Shown here: one piece after another, positions 20,357 to 32,335 of the stretch
Numbering within the stretch: the stretch's first letter is position 1
Layout of the letters: the number at the start of each line of letters is the position of its first letter
Assembly (NCBI RefSeq): GCF_910592395.1
Contig: NC_088309.1
Span: 4,156,501 to 4,220,500, forward strand
Source: Lineus longissimus
Lineage: Eukaryota > Nemertea > Pilidiophora > Heteronemertea > Lineidae
Reading direction: 5' to 3'
Length of the DNA stretch: 64,000 bases
The notes under the pieces: model-generated
Told to the model about the DNA's origin: nothing
Seen by the model: the letters and a program-made list of their open reading frames with translations, nothing else
Databases searched by the model: none
Made by a program: the position numbers and the translations under genes

Positions 20357-23300
20357 TGAAATGTTACTGCTAAGTAGGAAACATTTAGTAGGACTTTCTC
20401 CCAGTTCTGGTCTCCAGATGTGATATCGTCTACTCATGGTGCTTTTGTTTTTGATATACCTAAGCTAGGTAGTACAACAGCTGATTGATACCATAAACCG
20501 CCTGATATTTGCACCTCATTATATTGGTGATACGCCAAACTTTCCAAAAAAAATGGAATTGTTGTAAATTTTGTTGTGGCGGTTTATGAATTTGCTTTCA
20601 GTTTTTCTCAAATCAAAAATATTTTTTTGCATTTTTTATTTTGCTATCTGTGTAGGTTATTTGCATGTTCTACAAAAAAAGTTAAATTCTGGTAAAAATT
20701 AACGGTTCACATCAACTGTTCAAGTCACAATGAAGTCCTCTTAGAGTGCCTTTGGGAGAAACAGTTGGTTTCTTGGCTGAATGAATTCTGTGGATTCACT
20801 GCAAGGATGTTTGTGCAATGGAGGTCAAATCAGTGGAGAAAAGATGGAAAGGAAAAAGAAGACAACAGATTCTTAGACTGTGATTTCTCCCTTGACTTGA
20901 CTGGCCTTATTTCAGGCAAGTTACTCTCACAGAAGTCACATTTGAAGATTATCACTAAATTAGAGGATAATACTGTTGTATATGACACAGCTTTTGAGAA
21001 GCATTTGTTGTAGAATCCAGCTTTATTTGTTTTTGTGGACAAATTCAAACTCCAGAAAGCCAAATACAGTCAACACACGAACAATTCATGTAACAGTTGT
21101 CAGCTAACCGATACTCCATTTCATGAAAAAATGGCACTGGGAAAATTTCTCCGTATGGCGATTGAAAAGGCTTCAGGGACGATCGATAAACATAAAGTGT
21201 TCTTATCTCTCCAATAAAAATGGAACTTGACCTGAATTCATTCTCGCTGTGACTAATCATGTAATCATCTGCTCAAGTCCTGTTGTACAAAAAAAACCTT
21301 CAATGTCTGATTACCAAAATGTTGCAAAAACCATTGTCATTTAGGATTGCCAAGATTTTGAGATATACTGTCAAACACAGAAATATTGGTGGCCATTTCC
21401 TTTTGTGGTTTGTGAAATTTCAACTTGACCATACTCTTAATTTAGCACTTTGACAGCCCCCTATTAACAGTAATTTCAATTACTGGTAGATTTTTTCTCC
21501 CGGCAATATATTTTTGCGATAAAAACATGAAAATAAAATGCACGCAAAAGTTTCGAGATTAACAGTATTGGTGTTTTTTGGAAATATCCTTGTTTGTTTC
21601 TCCACATTGCTTCCTAGTATTTATGTGGCTAAGTTTCAAGTGTGCAGCTACCTACGTTCATTACTAGTTTTTCAAATGCTATTGTTAATATGTACATAGT
21701 TTATTTTTTTGCCACAGCGTAAAATACTTTAATCATTTTAGTCCTTTTATGCCTCGCTAATTGATGTGTGTAAATTTAGTTTCATGTGGAATTATTTCAT
21801 ATTTTTAGTTTTTCGATCGGAGAGAAGACTTTTGTGTCTGAATGCTTTGTAAATGTTTTGTAAGTGTGGCAGTTTTTATCCAGGCTCAAAGTTCTCATGG
21901 TTCCCAGTTGCGACATGTGCATAGTTTTTTTACTGCATTGTGCAAAAAGGAATTTGAGCCGAGTGCCCTACTGTGTTGAAGATGGTGTAATGGTAGACCT
22001 ACAGGGCAATTGGAACTTTTATGTGTCTATAAGGATGTTGATATCAAATCCTGAAATGCATACTGACCCAAAAGAATTACTTTTATCCTACATGTATGAA
22101 CGGAATTTGTTTGGGTAAATTTGAAAAATTGTGCTATTAGAAATTTAGGCCCTTCTCCATAGTAGTTGACTAAAGATTGGGTCAAAAGTAGCGTGTGGTG
22201 AAGCTTTCAGTGCTCGTAATCCATACCTATCCCAGTCATGGGGTTTGAGTCATAGGGGCATTCTATACTTGCATCACATATGCTGTCAGCATCACCCTTT
22301 CATCAGCTGCACATGTACCTTCTTTGATGTCACCGTCCATAAAGTCACAGTCGTTGGACAGTGAAGATCAAAAAGATCACAACATTACCAAAATATTATG
22401 TCGTACATTTTACAAACTTAGACAGAAGGTAACAGCTGTCGAACGCAAAAAGGCAAAAGCTGTACATGTATGTATAGCATTTTCTTCATGGTTGTAATTC
22501 TGTTTTGTCATGGTACCATATCATTACTATCACAACAACTTAAATTACAAGATGGGATATGATTCTAAACTGATTCCAAAATAAGCACAAGTAAAACTAG
22601 AGGATGAGATAAGATTCTGAACAGATGCCAAAATAAGCACAATGCGACATTGCCCTAAAAATTGAGTTGCTGCCTTTTTACATTGGATGGCTTGTCTAGC
22701 CTTTTTGGGCTGAAATTCTGTGATGTTCAGTATGTGCTGTCTAATATCGCAAGATCATGTCTGATAAGTTGAAGAATTGATATGTTTGTATTTGTAAATG
22801 TTTGTATTTGTAAATGTTTGTATAAAGTAAGCACTATTTATTACGGTTTTGTTTTTGGTAGAAATGTACATAGATATTGTCATTTTCGAATGAATATGGC
22901 TTGGAATGTTGCCTATAGTCCCCCCTTAACCATTAAATTTTAAGATCCAGATGATTGATTGGTAGAATTTTTCGAGAAATGTGTTATTTGGGCGTGCATT
23001 TGAACCAGATATTGGATTGTTGGAGGCTGATTAACTGTGGGCAGTTACTGCTGGACAGGGCACAGCAAGGACTAAAGGGTGTTGTGTTGGACAGAACGAT
23101 CGATCACTTGGGGACTTTTGACCCCAATAAAGGGGCAATATAGGCAGCAGCTAGGCAGGCAAGATAAAGTTACACAGAGTCGCCAATAGGGGTCTCTCAT
23201 ATCTCATGGTACGTCGAAATGATTCATGCTTGTACGAGGAATATATTTAGTGCTGAATCCGACATGACCTAGGGCCCTTACTCTGTATATTAGTCAGCTG

Positions 23301-23646
23301 AAGATGGCCAAATCAGACCCTCTGCTCCTGCCAATATTCCCCCTTTAATTCCTACCCAAGACATCCTCTGTATGCCCCTCTTTATGCTGGTTATGTCTGA
23401 GGTGGTTGATGGATTATACCCTGGAGTCTCTGAGTGTAGTCCTGGTGTCCAGGTAGCAATCCGTTTTTGTTACAGAGTTCAATCTGCAGGTTCCTTAATG
23501 CTCACGATATGCGCTTGTAAATTATAACTGGTTTTATTAAAATCTGAGTATTAAGAAGATAAACAAGTTTTATTGTACTTTTGATGCGAGTTCAGCAAGT
23601 CCTGGACTGGTCAGAGAATTCTGCAAGTCCTCGAGCTGGACTGATT
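20357..23646. other. PHKG 3' UTR and spacer, no gene seen
   Basis: Candidate PHKG polyadenylation signals (AATAAA) lie at 21213-21218 and 21532-21537. The open frames here are short and unlike any family. A small tandem repeat of TGTTTGTATTTGTAAA (about three copies) is at 22783-22831. Confidence 0.5.
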
Positions 23647-25832
23647 TGTCTTCAAGATGGATTGTTCCCCACTATCGCCCAGTTTGAACGGATCTGTTTT
23701 CAAGATGGGTTGTTCTCCCAATACACCATCGCCCAGAGCTATTAACACTGATCCGTCTTCAAGACGGTTTGTCCCCTTCCCCCCAACATACCATTGCCCA
23801 GAGCTGTCTTCAAGATGGATTGTTCCCCACCATCGCCAAGAGCTCACACTGATCCGTCTTCAAGACGGTTTGTCCCCTTCCCCCCAACATACCATTGCCC
23901 AGAGCTGTCTTCAAGATGGATTGTTCCCCACCATCGCCCAGAGCTAACACTGATCCGTCTTCAAGATGGTTTGTCCCCTTCCCCCTAACATACCATTGCC
24001 CAGAGCTGTCCTCAAGATGGATTGTTCCCCACCATCGCCCAGACAGAGCTAACACTGATCCGTCTTCAAGATGGTTTGTCCCCTTCCCCCTAACATACCA
24101 TTGCCCAGAGCTGTCCTCAAGATGGATTGTTCCCCACCATCGCCCAGAGCTAACACTGATCCGTCTTCAAGATGGTTTGTACCCTTCCCCCTAACATACC
24201 ATTGCCCAGAGCTGTCCTCAAGATGGATTGTTCCCCACCGTCGCCCAGAGCTAACACCGATCCGTCTTCAAGATGGTTTGTCCTCTCCCCCCCAACATAC
24301 CATTTCCCAGAGCTGTCCTCAAGATGGATTGTTCCCCACCATCGCCCAGAGCTCACACTGATCCGTCTTCAAGATGGTTTGTCCCCTCCCCCCCAACATA
24401 CCATTGCCCAGAGCTGTCCTCAAGATGGATTGTTCCCCACCATCGCCCAGAGCTCACACCGATCCGTCTTCAAGATGGTTTGTCCCCTCCCCCCCAACAT
24501 ACCATTGCCCAGAGCTGTCCTCAAGATGGATTGTTCCCCACCATCGCCCAGAGCTCACACCGATCCGTCTTCAAGATGGTTTGTCCCCCCCCCCCCCCCA
24601 ACATACCATTGCCCAGAGCTGTCCTCAAGATGGATTGTTCCCCACCATCGCCCAGAGCTAACACTGATCCGTCTTCAAGATGGTTTGTCCCCTTCCCCCC
24701 AACATACCATTGCCCAGAGCTGTCCTCAAGATGGATTGTTCCCCACCATCGCCCAGAGCTAACACTGATCCGTCTTCAAGATGGTTTGTACCCTTCCCCC
24801 TAACACACCATTGCCCAGAGCTGTCTTCAAGATGGATTGTTCCCCACCATCGCCCAGAGCTAACACTGATCCGTCTTCAAGATGGTTTGTACCCTCCTCC
24901 CCCCCTCAACATACTATTGCCCAGAGCTGTCCTCAAGATGGATTGTTCCCCACCACCGCCAAGAGCTAACACTGATCCGTCTTCAAGATGGTTTGTCCCC
25001 TCCTCCCCCCCCCCCTAACATACCATTGCCCAGAGCTGTCCTCAAGATGGATTGTTCCCCACCATCGCCAAGAGCTAACACTGATCCGTCTTCAAGACGG
25101 TTTGTCCCCTTCCCCCAACATACCATTGCCCAGAGCTGTCTTCAAGATGGATTGTTCCCCACCATCGCCCAGAGCTAACACTGATCCGTCTTCAAGATGG
25201 TTTGTACCCTTCCCCCCAACATACCATTGCCCAGAGCTGTCCTCAAGATGGATTGTTCCCCACCATCGCCCAGAGCTAACACTGATCCGTCTTCAAGATG
25301 GTCTGTCCCCTCCCCCTCAACATACCATTGCCCAGAGCTGTCCTCAAGATGGATTGTTCCCCACCATCGCCCAGAGCTAACACTGATCCGTCTTCAAGAT
25401 GGTTTGTACCCTTCCCCCCAACATACCATTGCCCAGAGCTGTCCTCAAGATGGATTGTTCCCCACCATCGCCCAGAGCTACACTGATCCGTCTTCAAGAT
25501 GGTTTGTCCCCTTCCCCCTAACACACCATTGCCCAGAGCTGTCTTCAAGATGGATTGTTCCCCACCATCGCCCAGAGCTAACACTGATCCGTCTTCAAGA
25601 TGATTTGTCCCCTCCCCCCCCCCCCCCAACATACCATTGCCCAGAGCTGTCCTCAAGATGGATTGTTCCCCACCATCGCCAAGAGCTCACATTGATCCGT
25701 CTTCAAGATGATTTGTCCCCTTCCCCCCCCCCCCCCCAACATACCATTGCCCAGAGCTGTCCTCAAGATGGATTGTTCCCCACCATCGCCCAGAGCTCAC
25801 ACTGATCCGTCTTCAAGATGATTTGTCCCCCC
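23647..25832. repeat. Minisatellite: about 21 copies of a ~102-bp dimeric unit
   Basis: The marker GATCCGTCTTCAAGA recurs about every 101-109 bp, from 23751 to 25807. Each unit is two related halves: one begins GTCTTCAAGATGGTTTGTCC and ends ATTGCCCAGAGCT, the other begins GTCCTCAAGATGGATTGTTC and ends ATCGCCCAGAGCT followed by AACACTGATCC. The first units (23647-23750) are the most divergent. A C-run of variable length in the first half accounts for most unit-length differences. Stops are rare in several frames because of composition, giving overlapping open frames of up to about 200 codons; I do not regard these as genes. Confidence 0.97.
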
Positions 25833-26619
25833 CCCCATCACATCATGACGTTTTATGTGAGGACAGAATTCAGTGGGGCTGTCTCCAGTGGCTGGAGAAG
25901 AGAAATAATGATCCCCGATTTCGCTTGTGCTGTCGCACAATCGATTTCTGGGTCGTCGGGAATCATTGTCTTCGCCGGTTTGGTCGCTTGAGTCGACAGC
26001 TCAAATGCCACACACGGTCCCCTTCGAAGCGCTCTTTTCTGTTTTTGATCCGGGACTATCCGTTTTGATGAAGGCTTTCAACACTCTCAAACGTAGTCCT
26101 CTTCGGCAGATGGAATAAAGACCACTTTAAAAAAAAAATGAAGCCAAGAATTCCGAAAATACTGTTGATCGCATCTATGAATCCGTTTCTTTATTACAAT
26201 AAGCAATATTTTGAAACTGGATTGCAATGCGTTTTTTTGGTATGAGACGATATACATGTATACCAGTCGTGATCGGTCAAGATGAAGTTGCGACTTTTTC
26301 GGCGATTACAGGTTATTAGACCAGGTAAATACGAAGCTCGAAATGACACCGGTTAGTCCTACCAGTGTGCGGTCAGGGTCCCGGCAGGCTGTGTGGTTTT
26401 GCCGAAAGTGTGCCTCGTGGGCGGCCGACAAGTCGTTCGCTGTTCCGGCATCGTTCAGGCAATCTTTGCGTGACTGCTGGCGTATACATAGAGAAGCAGT
26501 TAAGAGCAGCAGATAATACGTAGGCCTACATACAACACGTGTAAAGCAACTACTTTAGAGGCACTTTCTTCATCCCCGCATTCTTTATATATGAATATAT
26601 TGACTTCATTGATCATGAT
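25833..26619. other. Spacer and probable 3' UTR of the Cys-loop receptor gene
   Basis: No gene is seen. A minus-strand AATAAA (plus-strand TTTATT, 26190-26195) is a plausible polyadenylation signal for the receptor gene. Confidence 0.4.
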
Positions 26620-29600
26620 CTATCCGATGGAGTAGAGGGCGAAATAGACAACGAGGAAGACAATGATGGTTACCAGAAAACCTATCCGGAAGATCCATTC
26701 AAGGACGTTGCCAATTGACGTATGCTTGGAGTTTTCAGACACCTGCAATAGGGAGGAGCATGTGATTGATATACTATGTTCATGTCCAGGTTCGGAAAAT
26801 GGAAATACATGTACACTATAGACTTGATGCGTGAGACCTTCATCCTGAGATACAGGTTTTGGATACTCCTACCTCGTATATAAATATCGAGAGGCGGAGT
26901 GCCAGGATGGCCCGGAGACCTCAAGCTTTGAGACTTACCCCATCAGTCCGGTTGCAAAGTATTGCAACAACGCAGAACTCAATGATCGCAAGCATCACCA
27001 GAATGATGATAACAGGGTACCAGATATCTCCAGCCGTCATATAGCCGACCACGGGGTGTGGCAGCACGATGCTACTGGTGATCATGTTGGCGCCAAGGAG
27101 GAGGATCCCCGCAATCAGGACCAGCGCCCGAGGGAGGAGGATCTGGCTGCCCATCCAGGTCGAGGTGTAGATGAAGAAGAGGACGAGGGCGGAGGGAAAG
27201 AACCTGTGTTTGGAGAACGCCCCATGATCTCTCTTCAAGATCAACTTAACTGCCAGGCACGGATATATTCCTGGAATGAAACAACCATTATAATTCACAA
27301 TATCTGATAATATTTAAGTTTTATCACGAACCGTATTACTCTGGATGGGCAAATTGGCTTGGACTGTCTCTCGCGCTCAGTTCGAGCGCTGGTTTGAACG
27401 CGAGGCCCAAGCGAGATTTCTCGTCTGGAACTTATAAAATACCTTGCTTTCTTGCCATGACGTCAGTTATGATATTGAGCTTGTTTATTTGATTGATCTA
27501 ACTTGGTTTTAACTTTTAGATGGGCCAATAATGCGAGACAGTTAGGTTATAGGACCAACTTAAAACTCACAGAATCATGATGACACATACTCACCAGAAG
27601 TATAGTTCATGGCACAGTCCAAAAGCTTGTGGTTTTCAAGCGAAAATCCGTCAATCTCACTAGGCTCGTCAAAATTAAATCCCTTATCCAAGAACTTCAA
27701 TTGCAAGCTGTCCGAAGTGTGTCTGACTGGGAAAAAGATTTAGATATTACCAAATACTTTTGAAGTAAAAAAAATGTAACTATGGCCAATACAGGATAGT
27801 TTTCAGGTGCTAGAGCTGTTCAGAGACCTCCCCGATTGGACTTCCGCCTGTACATGTATTGAATGATTATCTATATTCGGCTGCCGGTGTCTGAACGCCA
27901 GAAAACTCACAGGTGTGCTACGACTTGACACCGCTGGACGCCGGCGAACTCCACTCGACGCCAGATATCAAACTGGTTTGATTTTGGACGCCGGTGAACG
28001 CCTGAAATAGACACCAACGACATCAAATATGGCTCGAAATTAAAAGTGTAATAGAACCATTTGCCACCTGCATGCTGAGACAATAATCTAACCCAGGAAA
28101 ATTAAATTTGGCCCACAATTTTGTTGTTGTATACACAAGACAAGCCAGAGTCTTCCGCGAATGGCAGGGTCTGAGAGACCTAACCGGACTAAAAATTTGA
28201 TATCTACTTACACGATTCAACGCGAATGGAACATTCCTGTGTATCAAAGGGATACTTTTGAAAATGCATAGGACATCTGATTGTGAGGATCACCCTGAAA
28301 ATAAATTACTGACTATTTCAAGAAAATATATAGCAAAGGGACGAATATTAAACCGCGCTAATCCGGGGGATGATGGACGCGCGCGTGCCGTGTAGACGTT
28401 AAAACGATATTTTTCTGCTGATTCTGAAAATTAGGTGCAGAAAGCTTGTTTAGCCTACATTTGACAGCAAATTAAAGAAAATTTGTCAAAAGTTGCAATG
28501 TCCAGAGTTCACTGTAGGCCTATTTGTCCATTAAATTCGAAACAGTGAAGTATGGGCTTTAGTCTCGCTGCTAAACCTACTTTTGTGCCAGCCAAACTTT
28601 TCCTGTTTTGTAAATCCTGACAAGCACGTTATCAGAGGTGACCCAATCCACACTGATGGCGTTTCTGAAGAAGGTATCGGGTGTCCATATCTGGTCGTCA
28701 GGCCCGTCACCAAATGACATCTCTTCCAGTTCCTCGTCCGCTGGAAAACGCAGGCGTTCGTCCACCCAGGTTTGTCTGAAATAGGTGTCGAGTACCATTT
28801 CCTGCAAGGTAACAGAACTACATGGTTATAATCGGGCCGCCTCCATTGCATCATGATGACACCAAAGATCGACCGCCGGAAACCACATCCGCATGACTAA
28901 GATTTCTATTCGCCACGTCATCGACTATTCAGGGGCGGCGGGGGGGGGGGGCAGGGGCATAAGTCACCAAAAATGGGTTTCTGACCGTGATTTCGGCCGA
29001 TTAAAAAAAAGAGTCGTCCCCAGAGCCTTTTGCTATAAACTCTTCAATTAGCACGTTAGGGTACTAGTATATACTGGGTCTCGACTGACCTTCTTTTCAG
29101 TATCCACCTTGGTGTTGCTAACGTAGAAACTAATCTGCACCTCAACGGGTTTACCTGAATTAGAACAAAAATCAATGAAAAATACTGGATAAAGCGGGAA
29201 ACATACAGACAGGTGAACTTTATCGCAACGACCTGCCCACCCCATGCGACAACATTTTCAGTCATGTCCTGCGAATAGAACCGGTCATCGCTGCGACGCT
29301 TTACTCGTCGGTAGCTTTCGAGAAACACCTGTCTGCAAAAAGGGATGACATTATTATATATAGTGTTCAAGCAAACCCCCTCGAAAACCAGGTCAAGCTG
29401 ACTTGCATGCATAGGAAAACCCAACTTGCTGTTTAAAAAAGTCCTGCAGTCAACGGAAGGCTATCACATGTTAGTACGCTTTTGTTGGCCCGTCGGGCGT
29501 TAGTGATTTCTGACTTGGCCGCTGGGGTTTTATGAATGGGTTCATGTCAGATTTAAAGTGTGAACCAACCACTGAATGATGAACTTACCTGATACTTCCG

Positions 29601-30230
29601 AAGGTGCGCTCCTCATATCATAGCCTTTCAAGAGCTGGTTGAAGAGTTTGACTGGCGTACTAGAAATATACCAAAATAGTTTGTGCTACTGGTCAACACA
29701 TATTTTGAATCCTTGGGCAAATTTGCGACAGAAATCTTTCTAGGTCCACACGCTATCTCTTTGACATTTGTATACGACCACATCTCTTTTCCAAAGTTCA
29801 ATCGGTGAGCACAATGGCCACTGACCGTTTCATTTTCAGTTTGTCAGAATGAGAGTTGTCTTGTGATGGTTTGCCTAATCACCCGGAATCAGGGGTGTCA
29901 GGATCTTGCCCAACATGATAACGTAAACTATGAATTCCTTGCATACGCCTTTTCCATTAAATACAATATTTGACAATATATACAGAAGGTAAGATGCTTG
30001 CGCCAAATGTGGGCGTTGGTCTAACCACTTTAAACCAACCCCGAAACCCCGACACCATAAGTGTCCTTTTGAAAAGCGTGAAAAGTCGAATTCGATAGTT
30101 GGAAAAAGGACGTAATATGTCGAAAGTCAATAACAGTTTGTCGTTTTGTGAAAATGGCTTACCTTTTGATTGCCGAGCTGGTCCCAACTAGGAGCAGAAG
30201 CCCCAACACGACTCCAATAAGTCTAATCAT
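26620..30230 (-). CDS. Cys-loop ligand-gated ion channel subunit (glycine/glutamate-gated chloride channel-like)
   Basis: This is a pentameric receptor subunit of the plasma membrane. Exons: 30230-30163, 29659-29589, 29154-29090, 28801-28581, 28294-28212, 27726-27595, 27270-26939, 26742-26620; 1095 nt, 364 aa. It starts with a signal peptide (MIRLIGVVLGLLLLVGTSSA). Family marks follow: loop D TYFRQTWVDERLRF, loop A IWTPDTFFRNA, the 13-residue Cys-loop CPMHFQKYPFDTQEC, and a second cysteine pair CAMNYTSGIYPC in loop C, spaced as in glycine receptors. Four membrane helices are present. M2 has Arg at 0' and Leu at 9' but lacks the canonical Pro-Ala-Arg and has hydrophobic 2' and 6' positions. 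The M3-M4 linker is only about 20 residues, against usually 80 or more. The ligand and ion selectivity cannot be told. Confidence 0.9.
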
Positions 30231-31324
30231 CCTGTGATCTGAAAAATAGGTGTATGCCAGACCCAAACAGTTCGATCTCTGAAATCATTTCAGTCCCATG
30301 CCAAGGAGAATCTATATATAATCGAGGTAAATTAAGTATGTAGATTGATTCCAATTATGTCATTGAGGTGTATATAATTAGGTTTGGAAAATGATGGGAC
30401 ATTAACACAACAATTTCATGAGTATTTGATACCGGGTAAATGCCAACCTTATCTGCTGCAAAACAACAAAAAAATTAGGTGATGGTCTGATTCGAATCGG
30501 TGTTATTACCCGATATCTCAATATAATGTTCCCAGTGTTCTCTCCTTGTTTTCAAACAAAAGTTTGGTAGAATAAGGGAACAAAAGTTTGGCAGAATAAG
30601 GTCATATGTCAAAATCATTTTGAAATTTAAAAAATTAACAACGTTTGCCTATAGGAGGTGGTCGTGTTTTCAAAGAAAACTTTGGCTGTCTGAGGGGCGG
30701 GGGCAGTGGTGGTCGTCGAAGAAAATGGCTTTATCTGTTCGTCCATTTTATCATCCTGGTAACAACTAATAAAAAAACTGTTGATGCCCGAAGACAGTCG
30801 AGTTCGTCTTTCGGGGGAGAGAGACACGACCAGTGCGCTTATTTGACTTCAATGTAATTTTCACATGCTTCCTATTAACTTCATCGTGAGGAAATCAGGG
30901 GTTACTGTTCGTTTGCAGGGCCGGAGAAGCGAACATTAACCCCTGATTTCCTCACGATGATTAAATTGGACAGACGATGTTCATGATTGGGGTATACAGC
31001 ACATGTGATACCCGTAAAATACTTTCTATAAAGATCAACCCCCAAACAAAAGACGGGGAGCACTGCAGGCAGAGGACAGGTCACAATTTAAAAAAGTAAT
31101 GTAAATGTATCGGTGGACAACTTTTACTTACCTCAGCATCAGCGGAAGATCCGGTCATCTGTAGAAAACACTTTGGATCCACAAACTGAAGTGGGATACC
31201 TTTGCGAAAACCGGCCCTGGAGAAGTTAAACAGATGCCAGGCTATAAACGGCTATAACATGCCTTCAGCATTCCATGCACCTTTTTCGTGTAACTAGATC
31301 ACCTAATTTTTTGTGCGCTTGTCT
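30231..31324. other. Upstream region of the receptor gene, no gene seen
   Basis: This holds the presumed receptor promoter and a strong hairpin (see 30881-30960). The open frames at 30645-30857 and 30627-30827 look non-coding. Confidence 0.45.
30881..30960. repeat. 80-nt near-perfect hairpin
   Basis: Arms of 31 bp (30881-30911 and 30930-30960) pair with one mismatch around an 18-nt loop. The left arm starts TCATCGTGAGGAAATCAGGG. The size fits a precursor microRNA or a very small palindromic element; which one cannot be told from sequence alone. Confidence 0.8.
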
Positions 31325-31709
31325 TAAAACAATGGAGAACCACAGGAAGAAAGCATGCCTAGGTGCTTCAGCAGCAATTCTTTCAGTTGTGATTAACCCC
31401 CGTCGCCGCCGCAACTGACAAAAGCCATACTAACGTCTTGTGGAAAAAGTATGCATGGGGCCTATCACTGCCTTCTTCAAGAGTTAATGGCCTCAGACTT
31501 CAAAAGCCTCAAGAATTTCCTGCGGATGGATGAAGCTTTTCGTATTCCGAAATTAAGTGTTCAATTTCTTGGAATTGCCATTCTCTATCTTTCATTGAGG
31601 CTGCCATTTTGTCCCAGTAGCTCCATCACATGATCATTCCAATTATGTTCCCTGATTGGCTGCTGATTGCCCAACACCAACCAACATGTTGTTCAGAAGT
31701 AGCATGGCC
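31325..31709 (+). mobile_element. Truncated PIF/Harbinger-derived element (copy 0)
   Basis: It carries the same transposase-like segment as the two neighbouring copies, starting at an ATG at 31332, but lacks the terminal region that should precede it. The next copy is inserted at its TAA (31710-31712), consistent with Harbinger target choice. Confidence 0.6.
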
Positions 31710-31712
31710 TAA

Positions 31713-32335
31713 AGCCTGGTCTACACTAGCAAACATTCGCCAACAATTGTTGGCCAACATGAGCCAACATCATGTTGGCGAATGTTTGGGGACCCGTCCA
31801 CACTATCAAACACAGGCAAACATTGCCAAACAAGTTTGGCTAAGTTTGGCCGTGTTTGGCATGAATTTGAGAGCAATTTGGAGGGAAAATCAGTCATTTC
31901 TCTCCTTTTTTCATTAAAACAATGGAGAACCACAGGAAGACAGCATGCCTAGGTGCTTCAGCAGCAATTCTTTCAGTTGTGATTAACCCCCGTCGCCGCA
32001 GCAACTGACAAAAGCCATACTTGTGGAAAAAGCATGCATGGGGCCTATCACTGCCTCCTTCAAGAGTTAAGGGCCTCAGACTTCAAAAGCCTCAAGAATT
32101 TCCTGCGGATGGATGAAGCTTTTCGTATTCCGAAATTAAATGTTCAACTTCTTGAAATTACCATTCTCTATCTTTCATTGAGGCTGCCATTTTGTCCCTG
32201 TAGCTCCATCACATGATCCAAATCTGTTCCCTGATTGGCTGCTGATTCCCCAACACCAACCAACATGTTGTTCAGAAGTAGCATGGCCTAACATTGGCCA
32301 ACATTGGCCAACAAGTTGGCTGATGTTTTCACTTA
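31713..32335 (+). mobile_element. PIF/Harbinger-derived element (copy 1)
   Basis: It begins AGCCTGGTCTACACTAGC after a TAA and reads into the transposase-like fragment (ATG 31922). Its other end is interrupted where copy 2 starts at 32336. Together with copy 2 it forms two inverted arms, 31710-32334 and 32448-33071, nearly identical over about 620 bp. Confidence 0.7.

Noticed and set aside
23657-25805. Overlapping proline-rich frames up to 202 codons in the minisatellite
   Set aside because: The unit is about 102 bp but varies by single bases in its C-tract, so frames rotate between the same three translations and even the minus strand stays open. This is repeat composition, not selection on protein.
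23751-25832. CRISPR-like array of regular repeats
   Set aside because: There are no unique spacers: the whole ~102-bp unit repeats, and the DNA is eukaryotic with spliced genes.
27880-28015. Clustered GACGCCGG motifs in a receptor intron
   Set aside because: Imperfect, few copies and no clear period; not enough to call a repeat array.
29056-29424. 122-codon minus frame inside the receptor gene
   Set aside because: It overlaps an intron and a receptor exon in another frame; skipping 29155-29588 joins the receptor exons in phase and matches the family alignment without it.
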